Below are positions 16,533 through 25,622 of a stretch of DNA of 64,000 bases, piece after piece. The first letter of the stretch is position 1. Every line of letters starts with the position of its first letter. The notes beneath the pieces were generated by a model, which did not search any database, was not told where the DNA came from, and worked only from the letters and a program-made list of their open reading frames with translations. The translations under genes and the position numbers were made by a program. Location: assembly GCA_900541785.1 (NCBI GenBank), contig UQKY01000001.1, positions 1-64,000 on the forward strand. The letters are read 5' to 3'. This DNA comes from an uncultured Collinsella sp. GTDB taxonomy: Bacteria; Actinomycetota; Coriobacteriia; Coriobacteriales; Coriobacteriaceae.

Positions 16533-19500
16533 TTACTTCTTAATGCCGCATCCCAGGCGCTCAGCGACCGACGCCACGGCGCTCTCATCGACCGAGCCGC
16601 AGCTCACGCAGCCGTCATGGGCACGCATCTGGCCGGTGACCTCGTCCATCGCGAGCGGCGCCACCTTCTCGAGCTTAAAGCCCTTACCGGCGCGCATGTT
16701 TTCCTTGGCCACGCTGATCATGAGCTTAATGCGGTTGAGCTGGTTGACCTCAGACGCGCCGGGGTCGTAGTCCACTGCGACGATGTTGCTCTCGGGGTGC
16801 TGACGGCGCAGCTCCTTGATCACGGCCTTGCCCACCACGTGGTTGGGCAGGCACGCGAAGGGCTGCGTGCAGATGATGTTGGGCGCGCCGTGGTCGATCA
16901 GGTCGAGCATCTCGGCCGTGAGCAGCCAGCCCTCGCCCATGTTGTTGCATACCGAAAGCACCGTACGGGCCTTGTCGGCCATGGTGCCGATGCGCTCGGG
17001 CGCCTCAAAGCGGCGGGACTTCTCGAGCATCTCCTCCACCGGCGTACGCATCCAGTCCACGAGCTTGATGAGCGCCTGCATGCCCGCACGCGTGGTAGCA
17101 GAGCTTCCCAGCTCATCCTTCTGCAGCTCGGCGTTGCTCATGGAGTACAGGAAGAAGTCGAGCAGGCCCGGCACCACAGCCTCGCAGCCCTCGCGCTCAA
17201 TGACATCGACCACGTGGTTGTTGGCCGTGGGATGGAACTTGACCAGAATCTCGCCGACCACGCCCACGCGCGGCTTGGTACCCTCGCCCACGAGCGGCAT
17301 GGTGTCGAACGCGCGGATGGCCTCGCGAGCAAGCTTGGTGTAGTTATGCCTGTTGAACTTAGGCGCCAGCTTGCGGGCGCGCGCCATGTACTCCTCGTAG
17401 AGCGCGTTGGCGGCACCGGGCGTTGCCTCGTACGGGCGGCAGCGGTAGAGCATCTGCATCATCACATCGCCAAAGAGCACCGCGTAGACCGCCTGCTTGA
17501 GCAGCGCCGGCGTAACCTTAAAGCCGGGGTTGTCCTCGCCGAGCGCCACGGCCGAAAGCGAAATCACCGGGATCTCGGGGTGGCCGCTCTCGCGCAGGGC
17601 CTTGCGGATGAGTGCGATGTAGTTGGTAGCGCGGCAGCCGCCGCCGGTCTGGCTGATAACCACAGCCGTCTTGGACAGGTCGTACCGGCCGCTCTCGATG
17701 GCCTCCATAATCTGGCCCGTCACCAGGATCGACGGGTAGCAAATGTCATTGTTCACATAGCGCAGGCCGGCCTCGACGGCATCGTGGTCAGTCGAGGGCA
17801 GCAGCTCCAAGTTGTAGCCAGCACCACGGAACACCTCTTTGACCAGGTCAAAGTGGATCGGCGCCATCTGCGGGCACAGGATGGTGTAGCCCTCCTCGCG
17901 CATCTGCTCGGTAAAGGGCACCTTGGGCCACGCGGTCGATGCGCTCTCACGCTGCGCCTCAAACGTGTACTTGCGGCTCGCGAACGCGGGGGCATCCGTG
18001 GAGGGCGCCACCGGCGCGGCATCGCCTTGCTCGTAGGCCTCGCCCGCGGCCGTGGCCTCTGCCAAGCGCTCGGCCTCCTGGTCCTTGAGCGCTGCCATGA
18101 GCGAGCGGATGCGGATGCGCGCGGCGCCCAGGTTGGACACCTCGTCGATCTTGAGCACGGTGTAGATCTTGCCGCTGGCCTCCAGAATCTCCTGCACCTG
18201 GTCGGTAGTCAGGGCATCGAGACCGCAGCCGAAAGAGTTGAGCTGGATCAGGTCCAGGTCGTTGCGCATCGTCACAAAACGGGCGACGGCGTACAGGCGG
18301 CTGTGGTACATCCACTGGTCAACGACGCGAATCGGACGCTCGGGCTTCACGAGATGCGCGAGCGAATCCTCGGTAAAGACCGCAAAGCCAAAGCTCGAGA
18401 TAAGCTCGGGCAGGGCGTGGTTGATCTCGGGGTCGTTATGGTAGGGGCGGCCGGCGAGTACGATGCCGTGACCGCCGTGGTCCTCGACCCACTTGAGGGC
18501 CTCCTCGCCCATGGTCTGGATATCCTCGTGGAAGCGCGCGTCTGCCTCGTAGGCGGCGTTGACGGCGGCATCGACCTCGGAGCGCGTGATCTTAGGACCG
18601 CGCACGCGACCGCGACCGGCCTCAGCATCGGCCACGCGGTCGACGGCGAGTACCTGGTACAGACGGCGCTTGAGCTCGGTCTTGTCGTGATAGGGCACAA
18701 ATGGGTACAGGAACTCGATGTTCTGCTCGCGAATCTCGTCGATGTTGAGCGCCAGCGCCGTGGGGTAGCTCATGACGATGGGGCAGTTATAGCAGTTGCC
18801 GGCCGTCGGATCCTCCTTGCGCTCCCAGCGCACGCACGGCATCCAAATGAAGTCGACACCGCGGTCGATGAGGTTCATCACGTGGCCGTGGCTCATCTTG
18901 GCCGGATAGCACACGCTCTCGGACGGCATGGACTCGATGCCTGCCTGGTAGGTCTTCTTGCTCGACTGGTCGGACAGCTGCACGCTAAAGCCCAGGCGCG
19001 TAAAGAACGCATGCCAGAAGGGGTAGTTCTCGTACATGTTGAGCGCGCGCGGGATGCCGACGGTGCCGCGCGGGGCCTCGTCGGGGCTCAGGATCTCGCG
19101 GTTAAAGAGCAGCTCGTTTTTCTTTTTGAAGAGGTTGGGGGCCTCAGTCTTCTGCTTTTTGTGGCCAGCGCCCTTCTCGCAGCGGTTGCCGGTAATGAAG
19201 CGCCTGCCGCCGCCAAAGTCGTTGACGGTAAGCTGGCAGTTGTTAGAGCAACGGCCGCAGCGGACATGCTTTTGCGTCACGGTAAGGTGCGCGATGTCCT
19301 CGGCAGAAAGAATGGTCGAAGTGCCGTCGGCACCGGCGCGATCGCGGGCGAGCAGGGCCGCACCGTAGGCGCCCATGCAGCCGGCGATGTCGGGACGCAC
19401 GGCATGAACGCCGGTGAGCTGCTCAAATGCGCGCAGCGTGGCATCGGACATAAAGGTGCCGCCCTGGACGATCACCTGGCTGCCGATCTCCTTGGGGTCG

Positions 19501-21314
19501 CGCAGCTTAATGACCTTGAACAGGGCGTTCTTGATGACGGAATAGGACAGGCCGGCCGCGATGTCGCCCACCGTGGCGCCTTCCTTTTGCGCCTGCTTGA
19601 CGCGCGAGTTCATAAAGACCGTGCAGCGGCTGCCCAGGTCGACGGGAGCCTTAGCATGGATGGCGGCATCGGCGAACGCGCGCACGTCCATGTTCATAGA
19701 CACGGCGAAACTCTCGATAAAGCTGCCGCAGCCCGACGAGCAAGCCTCGTTGAGCATGATGTGCTCGATGACGCCGTCCTTGACGCGCAGACACTTCATG
19801 TCCTGGCCGCCAATGTCCAGGATAAACTCGACGCCGGGCAGGAATGCCTTGGCGCCGCGCAGGTGCGCGACGGTCTCGATCTCGCCGGAATCGGCCTTGA
19901 GGGCCTCGATGAGCAGTGCCTCGCCGTAGCCCGTGGTGGTCACGTGGCCGATGGTGCAGCCGGCGGGGATGTGGTTGTAGAAATCGGCCATGATGACCTT
20001 GGCCGTGCCCAGGATGTCACCGTTGTTGTTGCCGTACCAGGTGTGCAACAGCTGGCCGTCCTCGCCCACGAGCGCGGCCTTCATGGTGGTGGAACCGGCG
20101 TCGATACCGATGAACACGCGGCCGGTGTAGCCGTCGAGCTTACCCTTGGGGACGACCTCGGTGTCGTGGCGAGTCTTGAACTCGGCAAAATCCTCGTCGG
20201 TGGCAAAGAGCGGATCCAGGCGCTCGACCTCGGCACCCTGCGTGTCACCCAAGCTGTCGATGGCCTCGATGAGCTGCGGGAACGTGCTGAGCTTGTTGGA
20301 CTCGTGCGCCATGGCGGCGCCGCTCGCCACAAACAGGTGAGCGTTTTGGGGCACAATGCGGTGCTCTTCGTCCAGGTTGAGCGTGAGGCAGAAGCGGTGG
20401 CGCAGCTCGGAGAGATACTGCAGCGGGCCGCCCAGGAAGGCGACGTTGCCGCGGATGGGACGGCCGCACGCCAGGCCCGAGATGGTCTGGGTCACGACGG
20501 CCTGGAAGATGGAGGCGGCCACGTCCTCGGGGCGGGCGCCCTCGTTGAGCAGCGGCTGGACGTCGGTCTTGGCAAAAACGCCGCAGCGGCTGGCAATGGG
20601 ATAGATGGTGGTGGCGTTGGCCGCGAGTTCGTTAAGGCCGCTGGCATCGGTGTGCAGCAGAGTGGCCATCTGGTCGATGAACGCGCCCGTGCCGCCGGCG
20701 CAGGTGCCGTTCATGCGCTGCTCGATGCCGTTGTCGAAGTAGATGATCTTGGCGTCCTCGCCACCCAGCTCGATGGCGACGTCGGTGGCCGGGATGAGGG
20801 TCTCGACGGCACGCTTGCTGGCAATGACCTCCTGGACAAATTCCAGGTCGAGCCACTGGGACAGCAGCAGGCCGCCCGAGCCGGTAATGGCGCAGGTCAT
20901 CTGGGCCATCGGCAGCACGGTCGCGGCGCCTTCGAACAGGTCGCGGGCGCAGGCACGGACGTCGGTGTGGTGGCGCTGGTACTTGGCGTAGACGATCTGG
21001 TTGTCGTCGTTGAGCACGGCAAGCTTGACGGTGGTGGAGCCCACGTCGATGCCCAGATGCAGGTTACCGCGAGCGTTCTCGGGGTTGAAGATCGCGCCTT
21101 CGGGGGCGTAGGCGGCGGCTACGGGCTCAGCGGCGGTGGCGGGCTCGCTAGCAGCGGACGCCTCCCCTGCCGCATTCTTTGCCTCGGCGACTGCCTCGGC
21201 AACTTTCCCGGCGGCAGCAGTCGCGGCCTTCTGCGCGGCGTCCACCACGGCGGGCGCGGCCTCGCGTGCGGCAGCGACCACACGGTCCTTTATGCCCTCG
21301 ACGAGTTTGCTCAT
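16533..21314 (-). CDS. Giant (R)-2-hydroxyacyl-CoA dehydratase activase-like protein
   Basis: 1593 residues. An Ala/Lys-rich, probably helical N-terminal tail covers 1-70. Two BadF/BadG/HgdC ATPase domains follow, with DVGSTT at 90-95 and DAGSTT at 405-410. Each has its cluster cysteines: NGTCAGGTGAF (C205) and ASRCGVF (C244), then NEACSSGCGSF and GSRCTVF. CGRCSNNC at 686-693 may hold a further cluster. The remaining 900 residues are DUF2229 and HgdB-like regions. HgdC-type activases use ATP to push an electron into 2-hydroxyacyl-CoA dehydratases. Such multi-domain versions occur in anaerobes and their substrate is unknown. AGGAGAG precedes the ATG, and a TetR-type gene lies 11 bases upstream, so both probably share a transcript. 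Confidence 0.88.
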   Translation of the reverse strand: MSKLVEGIKDRVVAAAREAAPAVVDAAQKAATAAAGKVAEAVAEAKNAAGEASAASEPATAAEPVAAAYAPEGAIFNPENARGNLHLGIDVGSTTVKLAVLNDDNQIVYAKYQRHHTDVRACARDLFEGAATVLPMAQMTCAITGSGGLLLSQWLDLEFVQEVIASKRAVETLIPATDVAIELGGEDAKIIYFDNGIEQRMNGTCAGGTGAFIDQMATLLHTDASGLNELAANATTIYPIASRCGVFAKTDVQPLLNEGARPEDVAASIFQAVVTQTISGLACGRPIRGNVAFLGGPLQYLSELRHRFCLTLNLDEEHRIVPQNAHLFVASGAAMAHESNKLSTFPQLIEAIDSLGDTQGAEVERLDPLFATDEDFAEFKTRHDTEVVPKGKLDGYTGRVFIGIDAGSTTMKAALVGEDGQLLHTWYGNNNGDILGTAKVIMADFYNHIPAGCTIGHVTTTGYGEALLIEALKADSGEIETVAHLRGAKAFLPGVEFILDIGGQDMKCLRVKDGVIEHIMLNEACSSGCGSFIESFAVSMNMDVRAFADAAIHAKAPVDLGSRCTVFMNSRVKQAQKEGATVGDIAAGLSYSVIKNALFKVIKLRDPKEIGSQVIVQGGTFMSDATLRAFEQLTGVHAVRPDIAGCMGAYGAALLARDRAGADGTSTILSAEDIAHLTVTQKHVRCGRCSNNCQLTVNDFGGGRRFITGNRCEKGAGHKKQKTEAPNLFKKKNELLFNREILSPDEAPRGTVGIPRALNMYENYPFWHAFFTRLGFSVQLSDQSSKKTYQAGIESMPSESVCYPAKMSHGHVMNLIDRGVDFIWMPCVRWERKEDPTAGNCYNCPIVMSYPTALALNIDEIREQNIEFLYPFVPYHDKTELKRRLYQVLAVDRVADAEAGRGRVRGPKITRSEVDAAVNAAYEADARFHEDIQTMGEEALKWVEDHGGHGIVLAGRPYHNDPEINHALPELISSFGFAVFTEDSLAHLVKPERPIRVVDQWMYHSRLYAVARFVTMRNDLDLIQLNSFGCGLDALTTDQVQEILEASGKIYTVLKIDEVSNLGAARIRIRSLMAALKDQEAERLAEATAAGEAYEQGDAAPVAPSTDAPAFASRKYTFEAQRESASTAWPKVPFTEQMREEGYTILCPQMAPIHFDLVKEVFRGAGYNLELLPSTDHDAVEAGLRYVNNDICYPSILVTGQIMEAIESGRYDLSKTAVVISQTGGGCRATNYIALIRKALRESGHPEIPVISLSAVALGEDNPGFKVTPALLKQAVYAVLFGDVMMQMLYRCRPYEATPGAANALYEEYMARARKLAPKFNRHNYTKLAREAIRAFDTMPLVGEGTKPRVGVVGEILVKFHPTANNHVVDVIEREGCEAVVPGLLDFFLYSMSNAELQKDELGSSATTRAGMQALIKLVDWMRTPVEEMLEKSRRFEAPERIGTMADKARTVLSVCNNMGEGWLLTAEMLDLIDHGAPNIICTQPFACLPNHVVGKAVIKELRRQHPESNIVAVDYDPGASEVNQLNRIKLMISVAKENMRAGKGFKLEKVAPLAMDEVTGQMRAHDGCVSCGSVDESAVASVAERLGCGIKK

Positions 21315-21325
21315 TGTCTCTCCTC

Positions 21326-22036
21326 TTAGTTGTTGGACTCGACGGCTGCGGCGGTGTCGGCCGCGTCCTCGAGCTGCAGGTTCAATAGCTTCATGCCGTA
21401 TTCCGGCACATTGATATCGATGGGTTGGCCATACAGGTCACCAGGGCGCACAAAAGCGAGCACCGTCATAATGCGCGCCATGGCCTCGGGCGATTCGGTG
21501 AGCCCACGCTCAAACCAGCGCTGAATCAGGCCGACCTCGGCACTCACGACGTAGGTGACGTAGTAGTCAAAGAACGTGCCCAGCGCCAGGCCCAAAATGC
21601 CCGTCTGCGCACGCGGCACCACGGCCTCACGAGCGGTGTCGATGATCCTTTTAATGAAGGCCTGGTCGCCGCCCGGACCCAGCAGCGCACCGATTAAGTC
21701 GCGGTTGGCCGCAAGATAACGCAGCAGCTCAACCGAACCGGGCGCCGGCTCGAGCTCATCGATGTTGTGATAGAGGTCGGGCAGCTGAGCTGCGGTGATG
21801 AGCTCAATGCGCTCACGGATCTCGGCCAGCAAGCCATCCTCGATTTGATTGATAAAGTCGGGAATATCGCGGTAGTGCGAATAGAACGTGCGGCGCGTAA
21901 GGCCGGCGCGCTCGGTGAGCGACGCGACATTAATGCGCGAAAGGTCGCCGCTTTCGGCAAGCTCGCTGGCAAGTGCCTGGCGAAGGGCACGCTGCGAGCG
22001 AAGGGACCGGCGATCGCATTTCTCGAGCTGGGACAA
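21326..22036 (-). CDS. TetR/AcrR family transcriptional regulator
   Basis: 236 residues. The N-terminal helix-turn-helix is INVASLTERAGLTRRTFYSHYRD (about 35-57), a good TetR signature. The C-terminal ligand domain is all-helical. The start is TTG at 22036 with AGGAGG four bases upstream; no ATG is well placed. It overlaps no gene but is only 11 bases ahead of the activase gene, so it probably controls its own transcript and the activase. Palindromic sites in the promoter region at 22058-22102 fit self-regulation. Confidence 0.85.
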   Translation of the reverse strand: MSQLEKCDRRSLRSQRALRQALASELAESGDLSRINVASLTERAGLTRRTFYSHYRDIPDFINQIEDGLLAEIRERIELITAAQLPDLYHNIDELEPAPGSVELLRYLAANRDLIGALLGPGGDQAFIKRIIDTAREAVVPRAQTGILGLALGTFFDYYVTYVVSAEVGLIQRWFERGLTESPEAMARIMTVLAFVRPGDLYGQPIDINVPEYGMKLLNLQLEDAADTAAAVESNN

Positions 22037-22057
22037 GCGTCCTCCTTGTTACTCAGC

Positions 22058-22102
22058 CTGTGCGCTATTGCACAGTGCGAGTATTATTGCACACCGTGTG
22101 CA
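22058..22102. promoter_or_regulatory. Putative TetR operators upstream of the regulator-activase operon
   Basis: Two dyads share TGTGC: TGCACAC-C-GTGTGCA at 22088-22102 (perfect) and CTGTGC-N6-GCACAG at 22058-22075. They lie 22-66 bases upstream of the TTG start of the TetR-type gene. No other regulator gene is nearby. Confidence 0.55.
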
Positions 22103-22127
22103 TCAACACGTAAAGGCAATATTTTGG

Positions 22128-22158
22128 ATGTGACGAAGGGGCAGTCCCTTTGCCACAT
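22128..22158 (-). repeat. Stop-codon-proximal hairpin, type R4
   Basis: Arms ATGTGACGAAGGG/CCCTTTGCCACAT pair with two mismatches around GCAGT. It overlaps the TAA stop of the HAD hydrolase gene. Confidence 0.65.
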
Positions 22159-23015
22159 TATTCGATGACGGTGCGGGAGTTTTGCTTGTGCATGGTGGCG
22201 AGCATGTGTTTGGGGACGGCGTGGACCATGCAGCTGCCGATGGTCGCGCTCGCGGCGGCCTTAGCTGCATCGCTTGCGTTTTTGGTCGCGTAGCTGTGGC
22301 GGAAACGCTTGAGCATGGCGATGTCGTTGCCGCCGTCGCCGTAAACCGCGACCTCGTCCTCGGCAATACCGTAGTAACCCGCCAGCCAGGCCACACTCTC
22401 GCCCTTGTTGCACGCCACGTCCGTGATCTCGAACATCACCGGATCGAACGGCGCGTTGACCACGCGGTCCGAACGCTCGGCCAAATACGCCTTAAGGTCG
22501 CGCTCCAGCTCGGGCGAGGTCACGCGGCAGTTGATCTTGCACACATCGTGGCGCAGGATGTCACCGATCGACTGGTCGAAATACTGTTCCTCGTGATACC
22601 CGCCACGTGCACGCATGCCACGCATCACGATGCGCTTGATAGGGCTGTCCTTCTTAAAACCCGCCTGGTGCATCTCGAACGAACCGCTCGAGAACATGCC
22701 GTCGGGCGTGGAGCAGTCGAAGCAAATGTCCGGGAACGCCTTGAGCAGCTCCTCGGTAACCTGCGGGTCGATGGTCCAGGTCTTGAGCACCTCGCCATGA
22801 CTGTCGCGCACGATGGAGCCGTTAGAACAGCAGGCATCGAGTGCCAGACCTGTAAAGCCATGTTCACCGATCGGCAACGTCGAGCGCCCGGTCGCGGGAA
22901 CCACATGCAGGCCAGCCTCGGTCAGCTCGCGAATGGCACGGCGAATGGTCCCATCCGCCTCGTGCAGGGCGTTCAGCAGCGTTCCGTCTAAGTCACTCGC
23001 GAACATCTTGATCAT
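22158..23015 (-). CDS. HAD superfamily hydrolase, Cof type
   Basis: 285 residues. Motif I is DLDGTLLN (D8, D10), an ATGR motif II region follows, and motif IV is GDGGNDIAML, as in Cof-type class IIB sugar- or nucleotide-phosphate phosphatases. A C2 cap lies in the middle. ATG at 23015 is eight bases after AAGGAGAG; an ATG six bases earlier is too close to it. The start codon and ribosome-binding site lie inside a long hairpin (23015-23070), so translation may be controlled by RNA folding. The substrate is unknown. Confidence 0.9.
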   Translation of the reverse strand: MIKMFASDLDGTLLNALHEADGTIRRAIRELTEAGLHVVPATGRSTLPIGEHGFTGLALDACCSNGSIVRDSHGEVLKTWTIDPQVTEELLKAFPDICFDCSTPDGMFSSGSFEMHQAGFKKDSPIKRIVMRGMRARGGYHEEQYFDQSIGDILRHDVCKINCRVTSPELERDLKAYLAERSDRVVNAPFDPVMFEITDVACNKGESVAWLAGYYGIAEDEVAVYGDGGNDIAMLKRFRHSYATKNASDAAKAAASATIGSCMVHAVPKHMLATMHKQNSRTVIE

Positions 23016-23070
23016 GGGCATGCCTCTCCTTCGTCTGCACGATATTGTAGACGAAGGAGAGGCACGCCCA
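23015..23070 (-). promoter_or_regulatory. Hairpin sequestering the HAD gene start
   Basis: Arms of 22 bases with a single mismatch (23015-23036 and 23049-23070) and a 12-base loop. The minus-strand 3' arm contains the AAGGAGAG site and the first base of the ATG. It also lies 60 bases past the stop of the MFS gene on the same strand, so it could equally be a terminator or a processing site. Confidence 0.75.
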
Positions 23071-23130
23071 AACAATGCCGTCCCGGCGCGGCGTACCACC
23101 GCCTCCACAAATTCACGGTGCCCCAGCACG

Positions 23131-24393
23131 TTAAGACAATCGCCACAAGCGACTTTTCAGCCGATAAAACAGCGCCGTCGTCAACGTCAGCACCGCCAAC
23201 ATGCCTGCGAATACAATCGCCGGTGTCCATCGATCATATGCGAGCCCGTAAACCAATTGGCCAATAGGCGTTGCACAGGAAAGCATCATATAAACGAGTG
23301 CCAGCACTTTTCCGCAGAGTTCCTTTGGCGCTGACCGCTGAACAAATGAAACGATTTCGACCGATGCAATGCTTGCCCACGCCATGACCCATGCCGAGCC
23401 GGCCGCAAGCGCGGCAAACGCTAATTCATCAGGACCGCTCAGTAGCGTGACAATAATCGGTACGACTCCAAAACAAATCATCGCAACATATCGACATATG
23501 CCCTTGAAGGAAAAACGATGCGGCCAAATACCGACCAAACCACTGCCGACAAGACCACCTAAGCCCATAGCCACCTCAATAATCCCAACAAAGGATGATT
23601 GCATTCCGAGATGCTTTGCAACAATAACGGGAGCACCAATCGTTAACCCAACTAACGCAAGGTTCAAAATAGCCGCAAGCAAAAACACAACGAGCAATGA
23701 TGCGTTTTGAAACAGGTACCGAATCGACTCCCGAAAATCGCTTCGGCATGTCGAGCAAGTCGTACTGTCCCCTGCCATTCCAGATGAGGCATTTTGCTTG
23801 AGTGCGCCCCCGAACAGTAGGGCTGACATCGCAAACGTCAACGCCGCGGTTTCGCATAGAGCATCGATACCAAAGCACCCATAGACTGCCGTCCCGACTA
23901 CAGGCCCCAAGATATTGCTCGTCATGGTTATCTGCGAGACCAACGCAGTGGCACGCTCAACCTTTTCTGGGCCCGTCATGCGCACCGTCTCAATTTGAAG
24001 CATCGGCTTCAGCAACGATTGGATGCCATATTGGACGCAAAGCATTGCTGTCACGACAACCGCAAGAGGCAGCGACCGCTTCATGGGGATAAACAACAGC
24101 GATGCAGCCATCAGAACAATGCCGAGCACCACAAGAACCCCGCGATGTCTCCCCCGATCCGCCAATATTCCGCCAGCCGGAGTCGCAAGCACGCCCGGTA
24201 TGAACGCTATCGCCGCGACGGCGCCATATAACGTTGACGAGCCGCTGCAATCGAACAAGTAAAGCGGGCACGCAAAGCACAGTGCCGACAACATCGAATA
24301 CGCGCACAGCTGTGCAACAAGAAGACCGAAAAGCCTGATAGATCGCACTGTTTTTGGCGCCAATGAAACGCTAATTCTTCGCATCCCAGCCAT
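23131..24393 (-). CDS. MFS transporter, drug or siderophore efflux type
   Basis: 420 residues, 12 predicted helices. The loop after helix 2 has GGILADRGRHRGVLVV, the MFS signature. It resembles MefA/enterobactin-exporter-like efflux pumps. An internal cytosolic loop carries a cysteine pair (CSTCR). The DNA is visibly more A/T-rich than its neighbours, a sign of transfer. A TetR-type regulator gene lies directly upstream on the same strand, and a perfect operator covers the promoter, so expression is probably ligand-induced. Substrate unknown. Confidence 0.88.
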   Translation of the reverse strand: MAGMRRISVSLAPKTVRSIRLFGLLVAQLCAYSMLSALCFACPLYLFDCSGSSTLYGAVAAIAFIPGVLATPAGGILADRGRHRGVLVVLGIVLMAASLLFIPMKRSLPLAVVVTAMLCVQYGIQSLLKPMLQIETVRMTGPEKVERATALVSQITMTSNILGPVVGTAVYGCFGIDALCETAALTFAMSALLFGGALKQNASSGMAGDSTTCSTCRSDFRESIRYLFQNASLLVVFLLAAILNLALVGLTIGAPVIVAKHLGMQSSFVGIIEVAMGLGGLVGSGLVGIWPHRFSFKGICRYVAMICFGVVPIIVTLLSGPDELAFAALAAGSAWVMAWASIASVEIVSFVQRSAPKELCGKVLALVYMMLSCATPIGQLVYGLAYDRWTPAIVFAGMLAVLTLTTALFYRLKSRLWRLS

Positions 24394-24405
24394 AAGCCTG
24401 CCCCC

Positions 24406-24430
24406 AAATACATACCGATAGTATGTATTT
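24406..24430. promoter_or_regulatory. Putative TetR operator 1 (MFS promoter)
   Basis: Perfect 10-bp arms AAATACATAC/GTATGTATTT with five bases between. It lies 13 bases upstream of the MFS start codon. Confidence 0.8.
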
Positions 24431-24473
24431 AATGACTTGAAAAGGGCAGCCGTGGCTACCCTCGCAAATCAAT

Positions 24474-24492
24474 TACATACCGTTGGTATCTA
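24474..24492. promoter_or_regulatory. Putative TetR operator 2
   Basis: TACATAC-CGTTG-GTATCTA repeats operator 1 with one arm mismatch and the same spacer length. It lies two bases past the stop of the TetR-type gene. Confidence 0.65.
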
Positions 24493-24494
24493 TA

Positions 24495-25157
24495 TTACCA
24501 CCCGGCGCGGTCCCATACGTCCCAAATCTGGGCCGTTGTCTGGAGCACTTCATTACCCAAATCAAGCCCCACCGCGGCCGCCATCTGCGCCAAGCATTGC
24601 GCGCGAGCGAGCATTCGGTCCTTGGATTCAAGCGGACGGAACAATGGCAGCAGCCAAAGATTCGCCAACAACGATACGGCCTCCGCCGCTTCGCGCGGGC
24701 ATTCGCACGCAATGGAGCCGTCGGCGATGCCCTCCTCGATCACTGGCAAGAGACAGCCATCGGCCGACTCGTCGAACGAGCCCTGGTACTGCATCGCCAG
24801 TAGACGCGAGCTTTTTACCGGATCTGCCGCAGGATGCATGCGTGCCCATAGCTCAATTTGCGGAACGACGGACTCGGGCGCGTACAGCCGCTTGAGCTTT
24901 TGGGCTCCGTTCATATTACCGATACCAAGCGTTGAGCGGCGGCGCTCAACAATCGGAGCCATTGCCCGATCAAATGCGGCGTTGAAAATCTCCTCTTTGC
25001 TCTTAAAGTGATGATAGACAGCACCCTTGGTCATGCCATCGAGGCGGTCGACGATGTCTTGAATGCTCGTCCCCTCATAACCCTGTGCGCAGAATAGCTC
25101 CAGCGCCGCGTCGAGAATCTTCGCGACCGTCTCCTCGGGATATTTATTACGACCCAT
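24495..25157 (-). CDS. TetR/AcrR family regulator of the MFS pump
   Basis: 220 residues. The helix-turn-helix is TSIQDIVDRLDGMTKGAVYHHFKSKEEIF (about 30-58), as in QacR/AcrR-type repressors. I chose ATG at 25157 because MGRNKYPEETVAKILDAA is the usual TetR opening; a frame to 25193 has no binding site. The upstream match GGACGG is weak. Two shared palindromes lie between this gene and the MFS gene, so it very likely represses that pump. Confidence 0.88.
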   Translation of the reverse strand: MGRNKYPEETVAKILDAALELFCAQGYEGTSIQDIVDRLDGMTKGAVYHHFKSKEEIFNAAFDRAMAPIVERRRSTLGIGNMNGAQKLKRLYAPESVVPQIELWARMHPAADPVKSSRLLAMQYQGSFDESADGCLLPVIEEGIADGSIACECPREAAEAVSLLANLWLLPLFRPLESKDRMLARAQCLAQMAAAVGLDLGNEVLQTTAQIWDVWDRAGW

Positions 25158-25231
25158 AATCCGTCCATCCGCAACGCAAGTCTTGTGCCTCATTGCAGTA
25201 TTTTAACGTTGCGGATGGCAGGCGTTCGATC

Positions 25232-25570
25232 CTACACCGCGGCGGGGCCGTGTTCGCCGGTGCGGATGCGGATGACCTCCTCGACCGGCTCGACCCAAAT
25301 CTTGCCGTCTCCAACGGCACCGGTGCGAGCAGCATTGCAGATAATCTCGACAATTCCGTCGACATGCTCATCGGCGCAGATAAGGGTGAACTGTACCTTA
25401 GGGATCGTGTTGACAAGCAACTCGTTGCCGCGCACGTATTCCTTCCAGCCATGCTGTGCACCGCAGCCCTGCACCTGGTTGATAGTCATACCGCGAACAT
25501 CAGCAGCAAACAGCGCATCTTTGAGAACCTCAAGCTTTTCGGCACGAACAATCGCCGTAATCTTCTTCAT
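25232..25570 (-). CDS. glnK: P-II family nitrogen regulatory protein
   Basis: 112 residues, the normal PII length. It starts MKKITAIVRAEKLEVLKDAL and keeps the DGKIWVEPVEEVIRIRTGE C-terminal signature, but the T-loop reads KEYVRGNELLVNTIPK. The position of the modified Tyr51 is Leu51, so uridylylation or adenylylation there is impossible. It follows amtB in the same direction, the classic glnK-amtB pairing with order reversed, and should bind AmtB when nitrogen is plentiful. It still could sense ADP/ATP and 2-oxoglutarate. Confidence 0.93.
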   Translation of the reverse strand: MKKITAIVRAEKLEVLKDALFAADVRGMTINQVQGCGAQHGWKEYVRGNELLVNTIPKVQFTLICADEHVDGIVEIICNAARTGAVGDGKIWVEPVEEVIRIRTGEHGPAAV

Positions 25571-25622
25571 AGTGAATTCCTCTCTTTAATAAAGAAATGA
25601 ACCGCTCATTCATGTGGCACGG

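Noticed and set aside
16617..21329. Long antisense reading frame of about 1570 codons opposite the activase gene
   Set aside because: It mirrors the codon pattern of a high-G+C gene; its translation has no domains and the other strand has perfect family motifs.
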